NCBI GenBank assembly: GCA_903926605.1
Contig: CAIYJV010000228.1
Coordinates: forward strand, 1 to 32,190
Direction: 5' to 3'
From: an uncultured Bacteroidota bacterium
Lineage (GTDB): Bacteria > Bacteroidota > Bacteroidia > Chitinophagales > Chitinophagaceae
Length of the DNA stretch: 32,190 nt
Shown: piece after piece, positions 1 through 9,570 of the stretch
How the letters are laid out: each line of letters starts with the position of its first letter
Numbering within the stretch: position 1 is the stretch's first letter
Program-made: the position numbers and the translations under genes
Notes under the pieces: model-generated
Databases searched by the model: none
What the model saw: only the letters and a program-made list of their open reading frames with translations
What the model was told of the DNA's origin: nothing

Positions 1-131
1 AAATTCATAATCCTGTTAATTAATGATAAAGCGATAATTGAGTTTATATTTTTCGGTTCTGTTGAATTGTATCACATTTGGGCCTGCGCCTAAGTACGCG
101 AAAAATTTAAAAAATAATTTGGATCAATAGT

Positions 132-1424
132 TTACTTTTTATGAGTCCAAGTTACAATTTCCGATAGACTTCTGGTCTGGGAAATTGCGAACTCAGGTAC
201 CGTATTTGAAATCACCGCGTCAAAGTACAATGATTTTCCAAAGTAATTTTTTGCTGTTATGGTGCAGGCTTCAATATTGTCTATATGCAAAACCGGGAAA
301 TTGCCGGTCTGGTAAATATAGATGGTAAGGTAATACTTGCCTGGTGCCAGTTTGGGAGATTTTACAATATAATCAAGAATAAACCTTTCGTTTTTGTCTA
401 CGCTGAATTTGTATTCAATCCAGTTTGATCTGGAGTGAACGACGTTCTCATTATTTTCGTTGTAGAGGTTAAAATCCACCATGATATTGGTGAACATCGT
501 GTTTCGCGATTTAAATGCCAGAACGAAAGGAATGTCCTGATCGGGACTGAGTTCCTGAAGTTCGTTCAGGTTTTGTATACCTTCCCAGTCTATTCCCTTA
601 TTTGAAGTGACATATACTTCACTATTCCCACTGTTGGATGCCATGTAGCTATTTATGGTATCCTTGATGTTGCCAGAGAAACCCAATGTACCGTTGACCA
701 GCAAAAGGCCTTTGTTGCAGATCTCAGAGATGGTGTAGATATTGTGGCTCACAAACAAAACAGTTTTTCCTTGTTTCTGTGAAATATCGCTCATTTTGCC
801 AAGGCACTTTTTCTGGAAGTCGGCATCGCCCACTGCAAGAACTTCATCTACGATCAGTATGTCTGAATCAAGACTGGAGGCAACCGCGAAGGCCAGCCGC
901 ACGTACATACCCGACGAATATCGTTTCACCGGTGTGTCTACATACATGCTGATACCGGCAAAATCTATGATCTCGTCCAGTTTCCGTGTGATCTCGGTTC
1001 TGGTCATACCGAGGATCGCACCATTCATATAGATATTTTCCTTTCCAGTCATTTCTCCATGAAAACCGGTGCCGACCTCTAACAAAGATGCTATTTTACC
1101 CTTTATTTTTATGCTGCCATGAGTTGGGGTAGTAATGCGGGAAAGAATTTTAAGAAGTGTGGATTTGCCGGCACCGTTCCGTCCGATAATGCCCAAGGTA
1201 TCTCCCGGACTTACCTCGAAACCTATATCGCGTAGCGCCCAGGCATATTCGCTTTCCGCTTTTTTTGTCCGATCGTTTTCCATTCCGATCTTCTGGAAAG
1301 GATCCTGTTTTCCCCTGGATACTGCCCACCATCTTTTCAGATCATGGCTTAAAGTGCCTGTACCAATCTGTCCAAGTCTGTAAATTTTACTCAGCCCCTC
1401 TACTTTAATTACTGCTCTGCTCAT
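132..1424 (-). CDS. Wzt-like ABC transporter ATP-binding protein (polysaccharide/O-antigen export)
   Basis: The protein is the ATPase subunit of an ABC-2 type exporter that moves lipid-linked polysaccharide across the inner membrane. From the ATG at 1424 it has 430 residues. Walker A GRNGAGKST is at 81-89, the signature YSSGM at 169-173 and Walker B ILIVDE at 189-194. After the ATPase core (to about residue 250) comes a beta-rich tail of about 170 residues, matching in position and size the glycan-binding domain of Wzt proteins. An in-frame GTG at 1445 would add seven residues (HYQLLK before the Met), but the ATG gives the usual short lead into the first strand (VIKVEGLSKIY). A -7 box lies about 80 bases upstream. 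The permease partner is not in the window and may lie beyond the left edge; bases 1-131 are AT-rich with no gene seen. Family call is secure; the glycan exported is unknown. Confidence 0.9.
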   Translation of the reverse strand: MSRAVIKVEGLSKIYRLGQIGTGTLSHDLKRWWAVSRGKQDPFQKIGMENDRTKKAESEYAWALRDIGFEVSPGDTLGIIGRNGAGKSTLLKILSRITTPTHGSIKIKGKIASLLEVGTGFHGEMTGKENIYMNGAILGMTRTEITRKLDEIIDFAGISMYVDTPVKRYSSGMYVRLAFAVASSLDSDILIVDEVLAVGDADFQKKCLGKMSDISQKQGKTVLFVSHNIYTISEICNKGLLLVNGTLGFSGNIKDTINSYMASNSGNSEVYVTSNKGIDWEGIQNLNELQELSPDQDIPFVLAFKSRNTMFTNIMVDFNLYNENNENVVHSRSNWIEYKFSVDKNERFILDYIVKSPKLAPGKYYLTIYIYQTGNFPVLHIDNIEACTITAKNYFGKSLYFDAVISNTVPEFAISQTRSLSEIVTWTHKK

Positions 1425-1505
1425 TTTTAATAACTGGTAATGCACTTTTAAAATACAGTCTGTTCCAGATCGGTAGTATTACGACCAGTAGAGCGGATGT
1501 AAATT

Positions 1506-1513
1506 CAAAAGTA
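1506..1513 (-). promoter_or_regulatory. Bacteroidota -7 promoter box for the Wzt-like gene
   Basis: The minus strand reads TACTTTTG, an exact TAnnTTTG match, about 80 bases before the ATG at 1424. No convincing -33 TTTG element is seen, so the call rests on the -7 box and its position between tamB and the Wzt-like gene. Confidence 0.45.
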
Positions 1514-1561
1514 GTATAAATTAATGATATTTATTTACCCAGTCCGAAACCAAGATACAAA

Positions 1562-4500
1562 TCAGTTTCCGGAAAGGTTTACCCGACGGTTGCTGAGTGA
1601 GGTATCGGTGGGTTTAAGGTTGTTGAAACCGGGGTCTTTTCGCTTGTTCGCTCCCGGAGTTTTTTCTTTGCCGAAAAAATCACCAAAATTGTCGAATGCT
1701 TTCCGCCAGGAAATGCCAACGCCATTTTTTACAATCTGTTTGTCCAGCGTCACGTCGAAATCGCTGGTACTGAACCCATTGAGTCGTAGTTTGCCTGACG
1801 GTGTGAGCAGGTATTGAATTTTGAAGTCACCGGAAAAGTTGTAGGACGAGGCTACTGAGGCCGACCAGTCGGACTTTCCGCCGGCTTCTACTATCAGCCG
1901 GTCGTTCAGGAAATTACGGCTAATGGTGCCTTTTAGCTGGTTGCGGTTCCAATAAGAACCGGCATCGCTGTAGTTGTAGTTCTGGTAGTTTACATTTATG
2001 TTCAGCTTACGCTCTCCCGTAAGTTTGCTGACTATGTTGGTAAGTCCGGTTGATACCGTTCCCGACAGTATCTGTGATATATTGTTGAGTGCCAGGGTAC
2101 TTCCGGAGTTTTTGCCAAAAAGGCCCTCCTGCGACATAAAGCTGCCTGTGAGCAATAACGAAGCAACCTGATCCAGTTTCTGGCGGTCGTCTTGGTTTAT
2201 GAGCATCAGCTTGGTGTATGCCGGATTGCTTTCCATGCCTTTATTGTCGAGGCTGAGGTCGAACGACAGCTTGGGATTGAAAATCACATCCTGCATGTGC
2301 AGCAACACGTTTACAGCTTGCAACTGTTTGGCATCGAGCAAATCTGAACTGCCGCTGGTACCGGACGGTGACATAGATGCCTGCTCGGTAGCGCTCAGCA
2401 AGTCGAACAACCTGGCTTTGGCAGTGTAGGTGGCAAACACATCGAGCGTGGTGGCGGCAAACGGTCCCTTAAAATAAATGGTGCTTCCGGAATTGAGCTT
2501 GAACTGTTTGGAGTAATTGAGCAATTGCTTAAATGTAAACGTATAGGTTCCAGACTCGATATTGTACCCCCCGGTAATGCGCATATCGTTGTTGGCAGGC
2601 ATCTTCAACTGTATGTTGCCTTCGCCACGGGCGTCTATGGCATCGCCTGTTACAGGGTCGAGTAAAATGGTCATAATAGCCAAATTGTTCATATTGGCAT
2701 CTATGTCCAAATTTATTTTAAGCGGGTTTTTCTTTACCGGTTTTTCTATGGCTTTTCCATAGGTTTTGAATGATACATAACTGTACGATCCCGCATCGCC
2801 GGTAGTGGCCATGGGTATATAAATATGGGATTTGTCTGCCGGATATACGTTGTATGCGTTGAGTGAAATATCGTTGAATGGTCCTGAAACGGTAAAAGAG
2901 TCCATACCTACAGTGGCATAGCCATAAAAATAGATATTGTCGTTGTGCGATAATCTGAGTGCCTCGATTTTTTCGGATCGGGCATTGATGTGCATACGCA
3001 TATCCCTGAACAATTGGTGGGCGAAATAACCCGACACATGCGCCTCATTCTGGTACTGATCCAGGACTGTTACGTCGCCCAGGTCTATCCGGGTATTGCT
3101 GACGTGTACTTTGGCATAGGGTATTTTGTAGGCCACACCCATATAATCGAGCAAAAAGGCCGCATCATGCACTTCGAGGTCACCCTTGATGTTTGGTTCG
3201 TAGGAGCGCCCCCCGATCAGTACTTTGCCGTCTACCGTTCCGCCCAGCCTACTGAATACACCCGAGATAAAAGGCGAGGTACAGGCAACCGGAGCATGAT
3301 TGAACTGAATGACACCGTCTAGCTGCTGATTGATATTGCTATCGAACGATATTCGCCCTGCGCCGGTAATTGACGAACCATCAGAAAAGTATATACCGGA
3401 TTGTGGGTCCAGAATAGCCAGTTTTTTGTAGGCGTCGTAGTCGCTTATTATGGTGATGCCGCCAATAGTATCAGTGCCAAGTTTTACATTGGTTGCCCTG
3501 ATATTGCCACTAAAGTAGGGAGCGCTGAGCAGGTTTGTTATACTCACGGTACCATTTATTCGCCCGTCGGGCTGGTAGTAATTGAGGCCGGTGAGCGCAC
3601 CAAGCTGGGCAAGATCTATATTTTCCAGGTTCAGAAGCATGGGGTGCGCGCCATTTAAATCGGGCGATGTTACGCTGATTTTCTGGAGGGCTGATGTGAT
3701 GTTGAGGTTATCTACAGAAAGATACTTGCCGGAATATACGGCGCTACTGCCCATTGCTATGTCCCACCTTACCTGATTGAGATAGAAGGATGAAGGATTC
3801 ATGGCAAGGTATAAAGTATCGTGGCTGGCCCTGATTTCTCCGTTCAGCGTAATGGAGCTGGTAGAGTCTGGTGTGGTAGTTGCAATATTAAAATTGAGCA
3901 GATCATTGCCCAGAGAGGCCGTAAAACCTACCGACCCGGATATGATACTGTCGCCCAACACCACATTGTCTATAGTTGTATTTACACTGATGGTATTGAG
4001 GTTGCCCTGTGCTGAAACCGCAACATTGTTCATGTGCACTTTTCCCAGTGTTCCGTTGGGTATGCTGGCCACCACGGAGAGGTTTTTGGAGTATGTGCTG
4101 AAAATGCCGCTGATGTAAGACGAATCGAAGCCGCGCACCCAGGGCACTGTAATGGCAAATATGCTATCTACCGAGTATGTATTGATCTTGAACTCCAGAT
4201 CTTGTTCCGGAGCAGTACCCGCAGGGGTCTTTACGTAGTCTGGCAGATAGCGAGCCAAATAATACTGAAATGAAGCCGGCAACTTGCTGATGCGGTAGTT
4301 GCCCTTGATCTTGGCATAGGCGGCGTTGCTCTGAATAGTGAGGACTTTGTTGGTGCTGTCGCCGGTGGCGATCAGCGTTACAGAGTCGAGAGCCAGCTTG
4401 TGTTGTTCCCGGCGTATATTGATCTTGCCCAGACGGGCGAAACCCGAGAAGTTGTCTATGTTACTACCGGTACAATCCAAATCGAAGTCGGCAGAGGCTG

Positions 4501-6313
4501 TAAATAAATTCTCTGTGAACTTCAACTCCCTGAAGTTGCACTTGGTGACCGATGCTTTGGCCTTGACGTTCACACGGGCGCTACGAAAGTCTATTGCACC
4601 GTTAAAGTTCATTGCCAGGTTTGTGTCGGCTACGTTCAGGAAACCGCTGAACTGCCTGTTTTCCAAGGATCCGATCGTGGTGATGTGCGCGTATGAATAG
4701 CCATTCAGGTCTATGCTGCTAATATTTCCGTCCAGTTCAACATGACCGTTGGAGGGTAGAAACGAAAATCCGGAAATTTTTTCGTCGAGCGATATGCTGC
4801 CCAGAAAATCTTTTTTATTGAGCAGATCGCCCAGCATAAAATTGTTTACAACCACATAACCCGCATACATGGCAGAGTCGGGTTTAAAACCGGGAAGGAA
4901 CATACGCACGTCGGCATCTATGTTTCCCAGATTGGTGGTGATCATCCCCTTGAGCGAAAAGCTGTCTATAAACCCGGAGTAATCCCCTGTAAAGTAAGCA
5001 TAGGATAGTTTTTCGAGTGCCAGGTCCTCGCTGTTTCTCAAGCCGGGCACATATTTCAGGATACCTTCACCGTTGGTTATCAGGTGCGCTTGTGTGAAAC
5101 TGATGCGGCTTTTGTAGATATCCGGCAGGCCCTTTATGGTTCCGTTTCCCTTCAGAAAATTGACACCGTCGGTTACCACGAGGTCGCGGCCCGAAAGATT
5201 GGCAACGGTACCGTTGCCCGAACCACTACCCCTTAGTGTGATCTGAGGAAAGGTCTTTAAAACAGGGGCGAAACATGCAACATCCCTGATATCCACCACA
5301 GCGTCTTTCAGGTTGCCCTCCATACGTACACTATCTATATAGTTGAGGAAATCGGGGAAATGCCTGTACCGCATTGCGTAGTAGTTCTTCACCTTGCTGT
5401 AGTTGGTCTCCAACAACAGGTTGGCACATACAGATGCTATTGGCGACACGCTCACTTTGCTGCGCATAGACTTGATGGCAACACCGCTCCGTTCTGCCGC
5501 TTCGAGATGCTGTAAATCGCCGGTAATGGTATCACCAATGATACCGGCATCTTTTATGTTGATTCGAATGCCATTGATGACAATATGGTCCGGGTCAAAT
5601 TCGCCCGGTTTGGGGACAGTGGTACCCCAGTTGATGCTAAACGCTGAATTATTGACGATAGTGGAACGGATCCTAATTACCCAATTGTCTTTGTTGAACG
5701 GCGTTGGATCAAATTGCTCGGTATCAGAATGTGGTGGTTTACGTTCAGGTGGGCGTCCGCCGGTGTAATCTCTGTAAGCTACATTTGCCCCGTCTATGTT
5801 GATATCGTCTACAAACACGGATTTTTTCTTCATGTCAACCGTGCGCGTGTCGAGGTCCAGCTTTGCCACATCGTAGTTCATATCCCAGCCTACCCAATTG
5901 TCGTCCATGTGAAACCGGACATTCTCGAGTGCTATCTTTTTCAGATCAAACTCAAAATCCTGTTTTGGGTCCGGCTTCTTTTTATCAGACGCAAAAAAGT
6001 CTTCCAGATAAGCATAGTTCCACACGTCTGAGGTGCGCGGTCTGTAAAGGTGCAGGTAGATGTTTTTAAGACCCAGGTAGTGCAACACGGGAGTCTTATG
6101 ACTAAAGACCAGGTCTGACAGGTGAAGTTCCAGTTTTCCGGCATACAAGAGCGTGTCGTTCATTTTGTCTTTGACCAACACATCGTTCAGCACAAGGTGA
6201 TTAAAAAAACTTATCTCTACAGAATTGACCTGCACGGCAGTACCGATCTTTCCAGACAAAATCGAGGCGGCCCTCCGTGTAAGAAAATTCTGCACCGGGC
6301 TGAGGTTGAGCAA
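1562..6313 (-). CDS. tamB: TamB-family translocation/assembly protein (start region irregular)
   Basis: This 1583-residue protein is of the TamB/AsmA-like class: long periplasmic beta-rich bridges anchored in the inner membrane that help assemble outer-membrane proteins or carry lipid between membranes. The whole length is repetitive short beta strands, and the last 400 or so residues look like the conserved TamB C-terminal domain, with a run around 'NVNYQNYN' and a final barrel-like stretch. The first recognised start in frame is TTG at 6313, which would leave out the membrane anchor. The same frame reads upstream through VSGIVIFSFITISILLL, a clear membrane segment, to a stop at 6373-6371 with no ATG, GTG, CTG or TTG in between. 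A second frame just upstream encodes LRRFFKILKK, a typical anchor lead, from a CTG at 6387, and joins the main frame if the A6 run at 6358-6363 were A7. The true start is therefore upstream of 6313. Family call is strong; the gene symbol is by family. Confidence 0.88.
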   Translation of the reverse strand: MLNLSPVQNFLTRRAASILSGKIGTAVQVNSVEISFFNHLVLNDVLVKDKMNDTLLYAGKLELHLSDLVFSHKTPVLHYLGLKNIYLHLYRPRTSDVWNYAYLEDFFASDKKKPDPKQDFEFDLKKIALENVRFHMDDNWVGWDMNYDVAKLDLDTRTVDMKKKSVFVDDINIDGANVAYRDYTGGRPPERKPPHSDTEQFDPTPFNKDNWVIRIRSTIVNNSAFSINWGTTVPKPGEFDPDHIVINGIRINIKDAGIIGDTITGDLQHLEAAERSGVAIKSMRSKVSVSPIASVCANLLLETNYSKVKNYYAMRYRHFPDFLNYIDSVRMEGNLKDAVVDIRDVACFAPVLKTFPQITLRGSGSGNGTVANLSGRDLVVTDGVNFLKGNGTIKGLPDIYKSRISFTQAHLITNGEGILKYVPGLRNSEDLALEKLSYAYFTGDYSGFIDSFSLKGMITTNLGNIDADVRMFLPGFKPDSAMYAGYVVVNNFMLGDLLNKKDFLGSISLDEKISGFSFLPSNGHVELDGNISSIDLNGYSYAHITTIGSLENRQFSGFLNVADTNLAMNFNGAIDFRSARVNVKAKASVTKCNFRELKFTENLFTASADFDLDCTGSNIDNFSGFARLGKINIRREQHKLALDSVTLIATGDSTNKVLTIQSNAAYAKIKGNYRISKLPASFQYYLARYLPDYVKTPAGTAPEQDLEFKINTYSVDSIFAITVPWVRGFDSSYISGIFSTYSKNLSVVASIPNGTLGKVHMNNVAVSAQGNLNTISVNTTIDNVVLGDSIISGSVGFTASLGNDLLNFNIATTTPDSTSSITLNGEIRASHDTLYLAMNPSSFYLNQVRWDIAMGSSAVYSGKYLSVDNLNITSALQKISVTSPDLNGAHPMLLNLENIDLAQLGALTGLNYYQPDGRINGTVSITNLLSAPYFSGNIRATNVKLGTDTIGGITIISDYDAYKKLAILDPQSGIYFSDGSSITGAGRISFDSNINQQLDGVIQFNHAPVACTSPFISGVFSRLGGTVDGKVLIGGRSYEPNIKGDLEVHDAAFLLDYMGVAYKIPYAKVHVSNTRIDLGDVTVLDQYQNEAHVSGYFAHQLFRDMRMHINARSEKIEALRLSHNDNIYFYGYATVGMDSFTVSGPFNDISLNAYNVYPADKSHIYIPMATTGDAGSYSYVSFKTYGKAIEKPVKKNPLKINLDIDANMNNLAIMTILLDPVTGDAIDARGEGNIQLKMPANNDMRITGGYNIESGTYTFTFKQLLNYSKQFKLNSGSTIYFKGPFAATTLDVFATYTAKARLFDLLSATEQASMSPSGTSGSSDLLDAKQLQAVNVLLHMQDVIFNPKLSFDLSLDNKGMESNPAYTKLMLINQDDRQKLDQVASLLLTGSFMSQEGLFGKNSGSTLALNNISQILSGTVSTGLTNIVSKLTGERKLNINVNYQNYNYSDAGSYWNRNQLKGTISRNFLNDRLIVEAGGKSDWSASVASSYNFSGDFKIQYLLTPSGKLRLNGFSTSDFDVTLDKQIVKNGVGISWRKAFDNFGDFFGKEKTPGANKRKDPGFNNLKPTDTSLSNRRVNLSGN

Positions 6314-6413
6314 TAAAATGCTGATTGTAATAAAAGAAAATATTACAATTCCGGAAACTTTTAATATTTTAAAAAATCTTCTCAGCTAATACGCTATTTA
6401 GTATTTTTCTACA

Positions 6414-6421
6414 AATGTAAT
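6414..6421 (-). promoter_or_regulatory. Bacteroidota -7 promoter box for tamB
   Basis: The minus strand reads TACATTTG, an exact TAnnTTTG match. Transcription would begin near 6410, just ahead of the CTG at 6387 and the A6 run. This supports the view that the tamB message includes the stretch upstream of TTG 6313. No ATG or GTG lies between the box and the anchor sequence. Confidence 0.5.
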
Positions 6422-6570
6422 TTTAATATAGGATTGAACCGAAGACATTGATGAAAAATATGTTAAGAATGGTACAATAATAATGCCATAGCCCTATTAA
6501 AATTGGTAATTGAAAAAAACAGACCTTTGCCAGCAATAAAAACCAGCAGTAGACGTTGGTAAGGCAACAA

Positions 6571-7434
6571 GTGAAGAAACCAATTATCATATCCCTATTG
6601 TGTGTGTGCCTGCTGGCGGGCCATGCCGCTCTGGGGCAAAGTTATTATACGATAGCCGAATATGGGCTGGCCATTGGCGAGTCTCAGTATTTTGGCGACC
6701 TTAATAACAATTATGGCTTAAAAACGCTGCACCCTTCCTATGGAGTTTACTGGCGCTATCACCTGAACCAGTTTATCGCAGTAAAAATCGTGACCAATAT
6801 TACTCAGGTAGGCTATAACGATAATCTGAATAAGAACCCCTACGAGAAAGAGCGCAACCTGAATTTTGAGACCGACATTTATGAGGGTATGCTACAGGCA
6901 GAGTTCAATTTTTTCAGATTTGCTACCGGTGATCCGGAGCACCGTTTTACGCCTTACCTTACGGGGGGCATCGGGGCTATTTATTACAATCCTTATACTT
7001 ACTACGCCGGTGTAAAATACTACCTGCAGCCATTGGGTACCGAGGGACAGAATGCAGGATACAGCGGCCGCCAATACGGAAACTACAGTCCCTGTTTCCC
7101 CATCGGGGCGGGTTTTAAGATGTGGCTGGTGGGTGGCGTGAATCTGAGTATAGAAATAGCCGACAGGCTCACTACGACCAGCTATATGGACGATGTGAGT
7201 TCCACCTATGTCGGGATTGACAAATTCAAATCCAATTCTATCGCTTCGATATTGCAGGACCGCTCCGGTGAAATTGCGGGCAACAACGTGTTGGGCCGGG
7301 CGGGTAAACAAAGAGGTAATACCAGTCGTAAAGATCAGTACATCATAGGGCTGTTCAGCCTATCCTGGCATTTTAAGTCTTATCATTGCCCGCAGGGCCT
7401 GAATGACGATATGATCAGGGTAAGAAGAAGATAA
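6571..7434 (+). CDS. DUF6089-type outer-membrane beta-barrel protein
   Basis: The 287-residue product starts with a clear signal peptide (KKPIIISLLCVCLLAGHAALGQ), followed by alternating aromatic strands: YGLAIGESQYFGDLN, then 'GVYWRYHLNQFIAVKI' and 'YLTGGIGAIYYNP'. This is the pattern of the small Bacteroidota barrels annotated as DUF6089, whose exact role is not known. I choose the GTG at 6571 because it is followed at once by KKP and the hydrophobic core; a TTG at 6556 would add five residues (VRQQ before the Val). A weak -7-like box (GACCTTTG, one mismatch) lies at 6522-6529. The gene stands alone and is convergent with the SGNH hydrolase, 12 bases away. The intergenic stretch 6422-6555 shows nothing else. 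Confidence 0.8.
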   Translation: MKKPIIISLLCVCLLAGHAALGQSYYTIAEYGLAIGESQYFGDLNNNYGLKTLHPSYGVYWRYHLNQFIAVKIVTNITQVGYNDNLNKNPYEKERNLNFETDIYEGMLQAEFNFFRFATGDPEHRFTPYLTGGIGAIYYNPYTYYAGVKYYLQPLGTEGQNAGYSGRQYGNYSPCFPIGAGFKMWLVGGVNLSIEIADRLTTTSYMDDVSSTYVGIDKFKSNSIASILQDRSGEIAGNNVLGRAGKQRGNTSRKDQYIIGLFSLSWHFKSYHCPQGLNDDMIRVRRR

Positions 7435-7446
7435 AAACGGCAGCGA

Positions 7447-8922
7447 TCATATTCCAGACGTGCCGCCTGCCTTCCTGAAGTCCTTCATAAACGCGTCGTA
7501 AAGCATATTGCCTAGAAAATCTGCACCCAGGAAATTGGGGTGTACATAGTCTTTATTGGCCATTGCGGGAGAACTATCTGCCCAATGCACGATGGTTCCG
7601 GCTCCGCCCATACTTTTGTACATATTGTAGAAAGCCACGTCGTTGCGGTAGGCCAGTTCTGCTTGTGTCTTCACCAGATTATCAATACCGGTTGCGGTGC
7701 GCCATTTGTTGTTATAGTTGAACGCGCGATCGGCAGTGCTGATGACCAGAAATTCGGCATGCGGCATAGCTTTCTGCAATTTTGCCAATACATTTATAAT
7801 ATGCCTGCGGTACCAGCTATAGTCCACATCGTCGGGACGGAACATAAGGTTTGCGCCGTACTCCAGAATCACGAGGTCGTAGCCATTGTCACCATCCAGC
7901 GACCCGAGCATGGCCGAGTCCAGTTTTCCCAGCTCCAGACCGGTTATACCACGGAAAGAAAAATTATCTACCACGATGCCCGTGCGTGGCTCTATAGAAA
8001 TACCATAAACCGGTAGCCGGCCATTGTTTACCACTACGTCTACATTGTGACGGTTGGTGGTATCCAGCAGCAACCTGTTCACCCTACGGTTGGCTTTGTA
8101 ATGGCGCAACTGCCCGTTTACCAACAATTCTACCTGACCGGGTGCCTCGCCACAGATCAGGCTTTTTTCCAGTATCTGGTTGGTATCGGGAACGGTTTTG
8201 TCGGTCAGGATGAGCTCGCCATTGCTGGTAAAAAAAGTATGTCCGGATAGAAACAGGGGTTGTGTGAGTGCCGAAGTTTTGAAGCTTTCTTCTTTCCAAT
8301 CGCCCTTCCATTTATGAACCACCGTATTGCGAAACGGAGCCGTAACCGATGTGGCGGGTACAAAACCTACGCCATACCCGCCAAAAAACTGCTGCATCCG
8401 TTTGCGGAAAGTTTTGGTAAGCAGGTCGCCTTCAATCATGCTGTCGCCGAACCAGGCTATACGCACCTTTTCCCGTTTCCCCTTTTTCAGCGCCACCAAT
8501 TTCTTCATAAAATCGGGCAGGGCGGGCTTAGCGGTGTCTTTGCTGAAACTGTTAAGCACCCTGGAAGAAGTGTAACTGGCAAAATTTTTGTTGGTCTTTT
8601 GCAGCATTTCTACAGGTGTCTCATGTACCCTGGCGACCGGCGAATGGACCACTTTTTGTTTTCTTTCTGTTTTTGCCGTGGCAACAGCAGCGGTATCGGC
8701 CGTATCGGCATGGGGTGCAACGTCTTCTATAGTCATACCCGCATCCGTGGTGTCATTATATACAGCGATGTTTACCGCCTTGTCGTAAATAATGTCTGAA
8801 ACAATGCTGATCTTATCTGTACCCAGAAACTCTGATTTGGAATAAGTGATCAGACAGGAATAGACCAGTAAAATAAAAGTGGCTGAAAGTGTGAACACAA
8901 CCACTTTTTTATTTTGATTCAT
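7447..8922 (-). CDS. Secreted/anchored SGNH (GDSL-type) hydrolase
   Basis: This 491-residue protein is a member of the SGNH esterase/O-acetyl-transfer fold. A membrane anchor lies at about residues 7-26, then a low-complexity Ala/Thr-rich linker (about 55-105). The block I motif with nucleophile GDS is at 159-161 (S161). A beta-rich insert of about 160 residues follows, then block III (LEYGANLMF) and a C-terminal block V with the Asp-x-x-His dyad in DYVHPNFLG near residue 460. The large insert between blocks I and III resembles the carbohydrate-binding insert of peptidoglycan or alginate O-acetyl enzymes such as PatB (from memory of that family). Substrate is likely an acetylated glycan or wall polymer in the periplasm, but no MBOAT acyltransferase is adjacent to confirm this. 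The ATG at 8922 is 25 bases after a -7 box. Confidence 0.82.
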   Translation of the reverse strand: MNQNKKVVVFTLSATFILLVYSCLITYSKSEFLGTDKISIVSDIIYDKAVNIAVYNDTTDAGMTIEDVAPHADTADTAAVATAKTERKQKVVHSPVARVHETPVEMLQKTNKNFASYTSSRVLNSFSKDTAKPALPDFMKKLVALKKGKREKVRIAWFGDSMIEGDLLTKTFRKRMQQFFGGYGVGFVPATSVTAPFRNTVVHKWKGDWKEESFKTSALTQPLFLSGHTFFTSNGELILTDKTVPDTNQILEKSLICGEAPGQVELLVNGQLRHYKANRRVNRLLLDTTNRHNVDVVVNNGRLPVYGISIEPRTGIVVDNFSFRGITGLELGKLDSAMLGSLDGDNGYDLVILEYGANLMFRPDDVDYSWYRRHIINVLAKLQKAMPHAEFLVISTADRAFNYNNKWRTATGIDNLVKTQAELAYRNDVAFYNMYKSMGGAGTIVHWADSSPAMANKDYVHPNFLGADFLGNMLYDAFMKDFRKAGGTSGI

Positions 8923-8947
8923 ACAGGATACCGCTTGGGGCGAAATG

Positions 8948-8955
8948 CAAAATTA
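8948..8955 (-). promoter_or_regulatory. Bacteroidota -7 promoter box for the SGNH hydrolase
   Basis: The minus strand reads TAATTTTG (exact TAnnTTTG), 25 bases before the ATG at 8922. No clear -33 element is seen at the expected distance. Confidence 0.55.
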
Positions 8956-9050
8956 ATACAGTTTAAAGGTTATGCCCTGTGGATAAAGGATTAATTTTTC
9001 CACAAATTTTTCACCAATGTCCAATTCCGATGAAAACCGGGTGGCAGATG

Positions 9051-9539
9051 CTAATTGAGGTGGTTGGCCCTGATGGTGTGCATGATTTTTTGCTCCCAGG
9101 TCTCCGGCTCTTCTGAATAGCCTGTATGGCTGAGTGCCAGAACCCACAATCGCGGATCTTTTTTGCCCTTCATTTTTGGGTAGAATTTTTTGGACGATAC
9201 CAACAGGCAGAAATCAATAAAGGATTCTATCTCATTGTCATATTGCTTGTATCGGCTTTTGTGGCCAAAACGGTTCACGAATTCGTTTTTGCCAGCCATA
9301 CCAAAATGATTATTCAGGACTTTGGCAATGTCGCAGGTACCGGCAGAGGATTCTACAATGGCGACACCCATAATGACGGAATAAGGTATGCCGTAGGTTT
9401 CGGACAAGATGGTGACCAGTGTTTTGTGATCTTTGATATAGGTAGGGATATCGAGTTGCTGAGCGCTGAGGCGCTGGGCTCCGCAGACCATCAGCCAAAG
9501 GCAGAGAGATACGACCAGATATTTGTGTGTGAGTCTCAA
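9051..9539 (-). CDS. Small secreted glucosaminidase-domain protein (GH73-like)
   Basis: The 162-residue product has a signal peptide (about residues 1-26, ending LSAQQ) and one catalytic domain. This has the features of the N-acetylglucosaminidase/GH73 family that cuts peptidoglycan glycan strands: helix with IPYSVIMGVAIVESSAGT carrying the likely acid E63, then NNHFGM, and a later YKQYDNEIESF segment. The domain lacks any LysM or SH3 attachment module, so it is a minimal secreted enzyme. The start is TTG at 9539: in-frame TAG lies 18 bases upstream and no earlier start exists, while starting later would destroy the signal peptide. A -7 box is placed 23 bases upstream. Activity is inferred from family. 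Confidence 0.8.
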   Translation of the reverse strand: MRLTHKYLVVSLCLWLMVCGAQRLSAQQLDIPTYIKDHKTLVTILSETYGIPYSVIMGVAIVESSAGTCDIAKVLNNHFGMAGKNEFVNRFGHKSRYKQYDNEIESFIDFCLLVSSKKFYPKMKGKKDPRLWVLALSHTGYSEEPETWEQKIMHTIRANHLN

Positions 9540-9562
9540 AGTACGGGTTGTCGGCTAATTTA

Positions 9563-9570
9563 CAAAAATA
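9563..9570 (-). promoter_or_regulatory. Bacteroidota -7 promoter box for the glucosaminidase gene
   Basis: The minus strand reads TATTTTTG (exact TAnnTTTG). A TTG at 9597-9595 could serve as the -33 element with a 24-base spacer, slightly longer than usual. The box sits 23 bases before the TTG start at 9539 and supports that start. Confidence 0.5.

Noticed and set aside
6522-6529. GACCTTTG as a -7 box for the DUF6089 gene
   Set aside because: It has a mismatch in the first conserved base and no clear -33; kept only as a note in that gene's entry.
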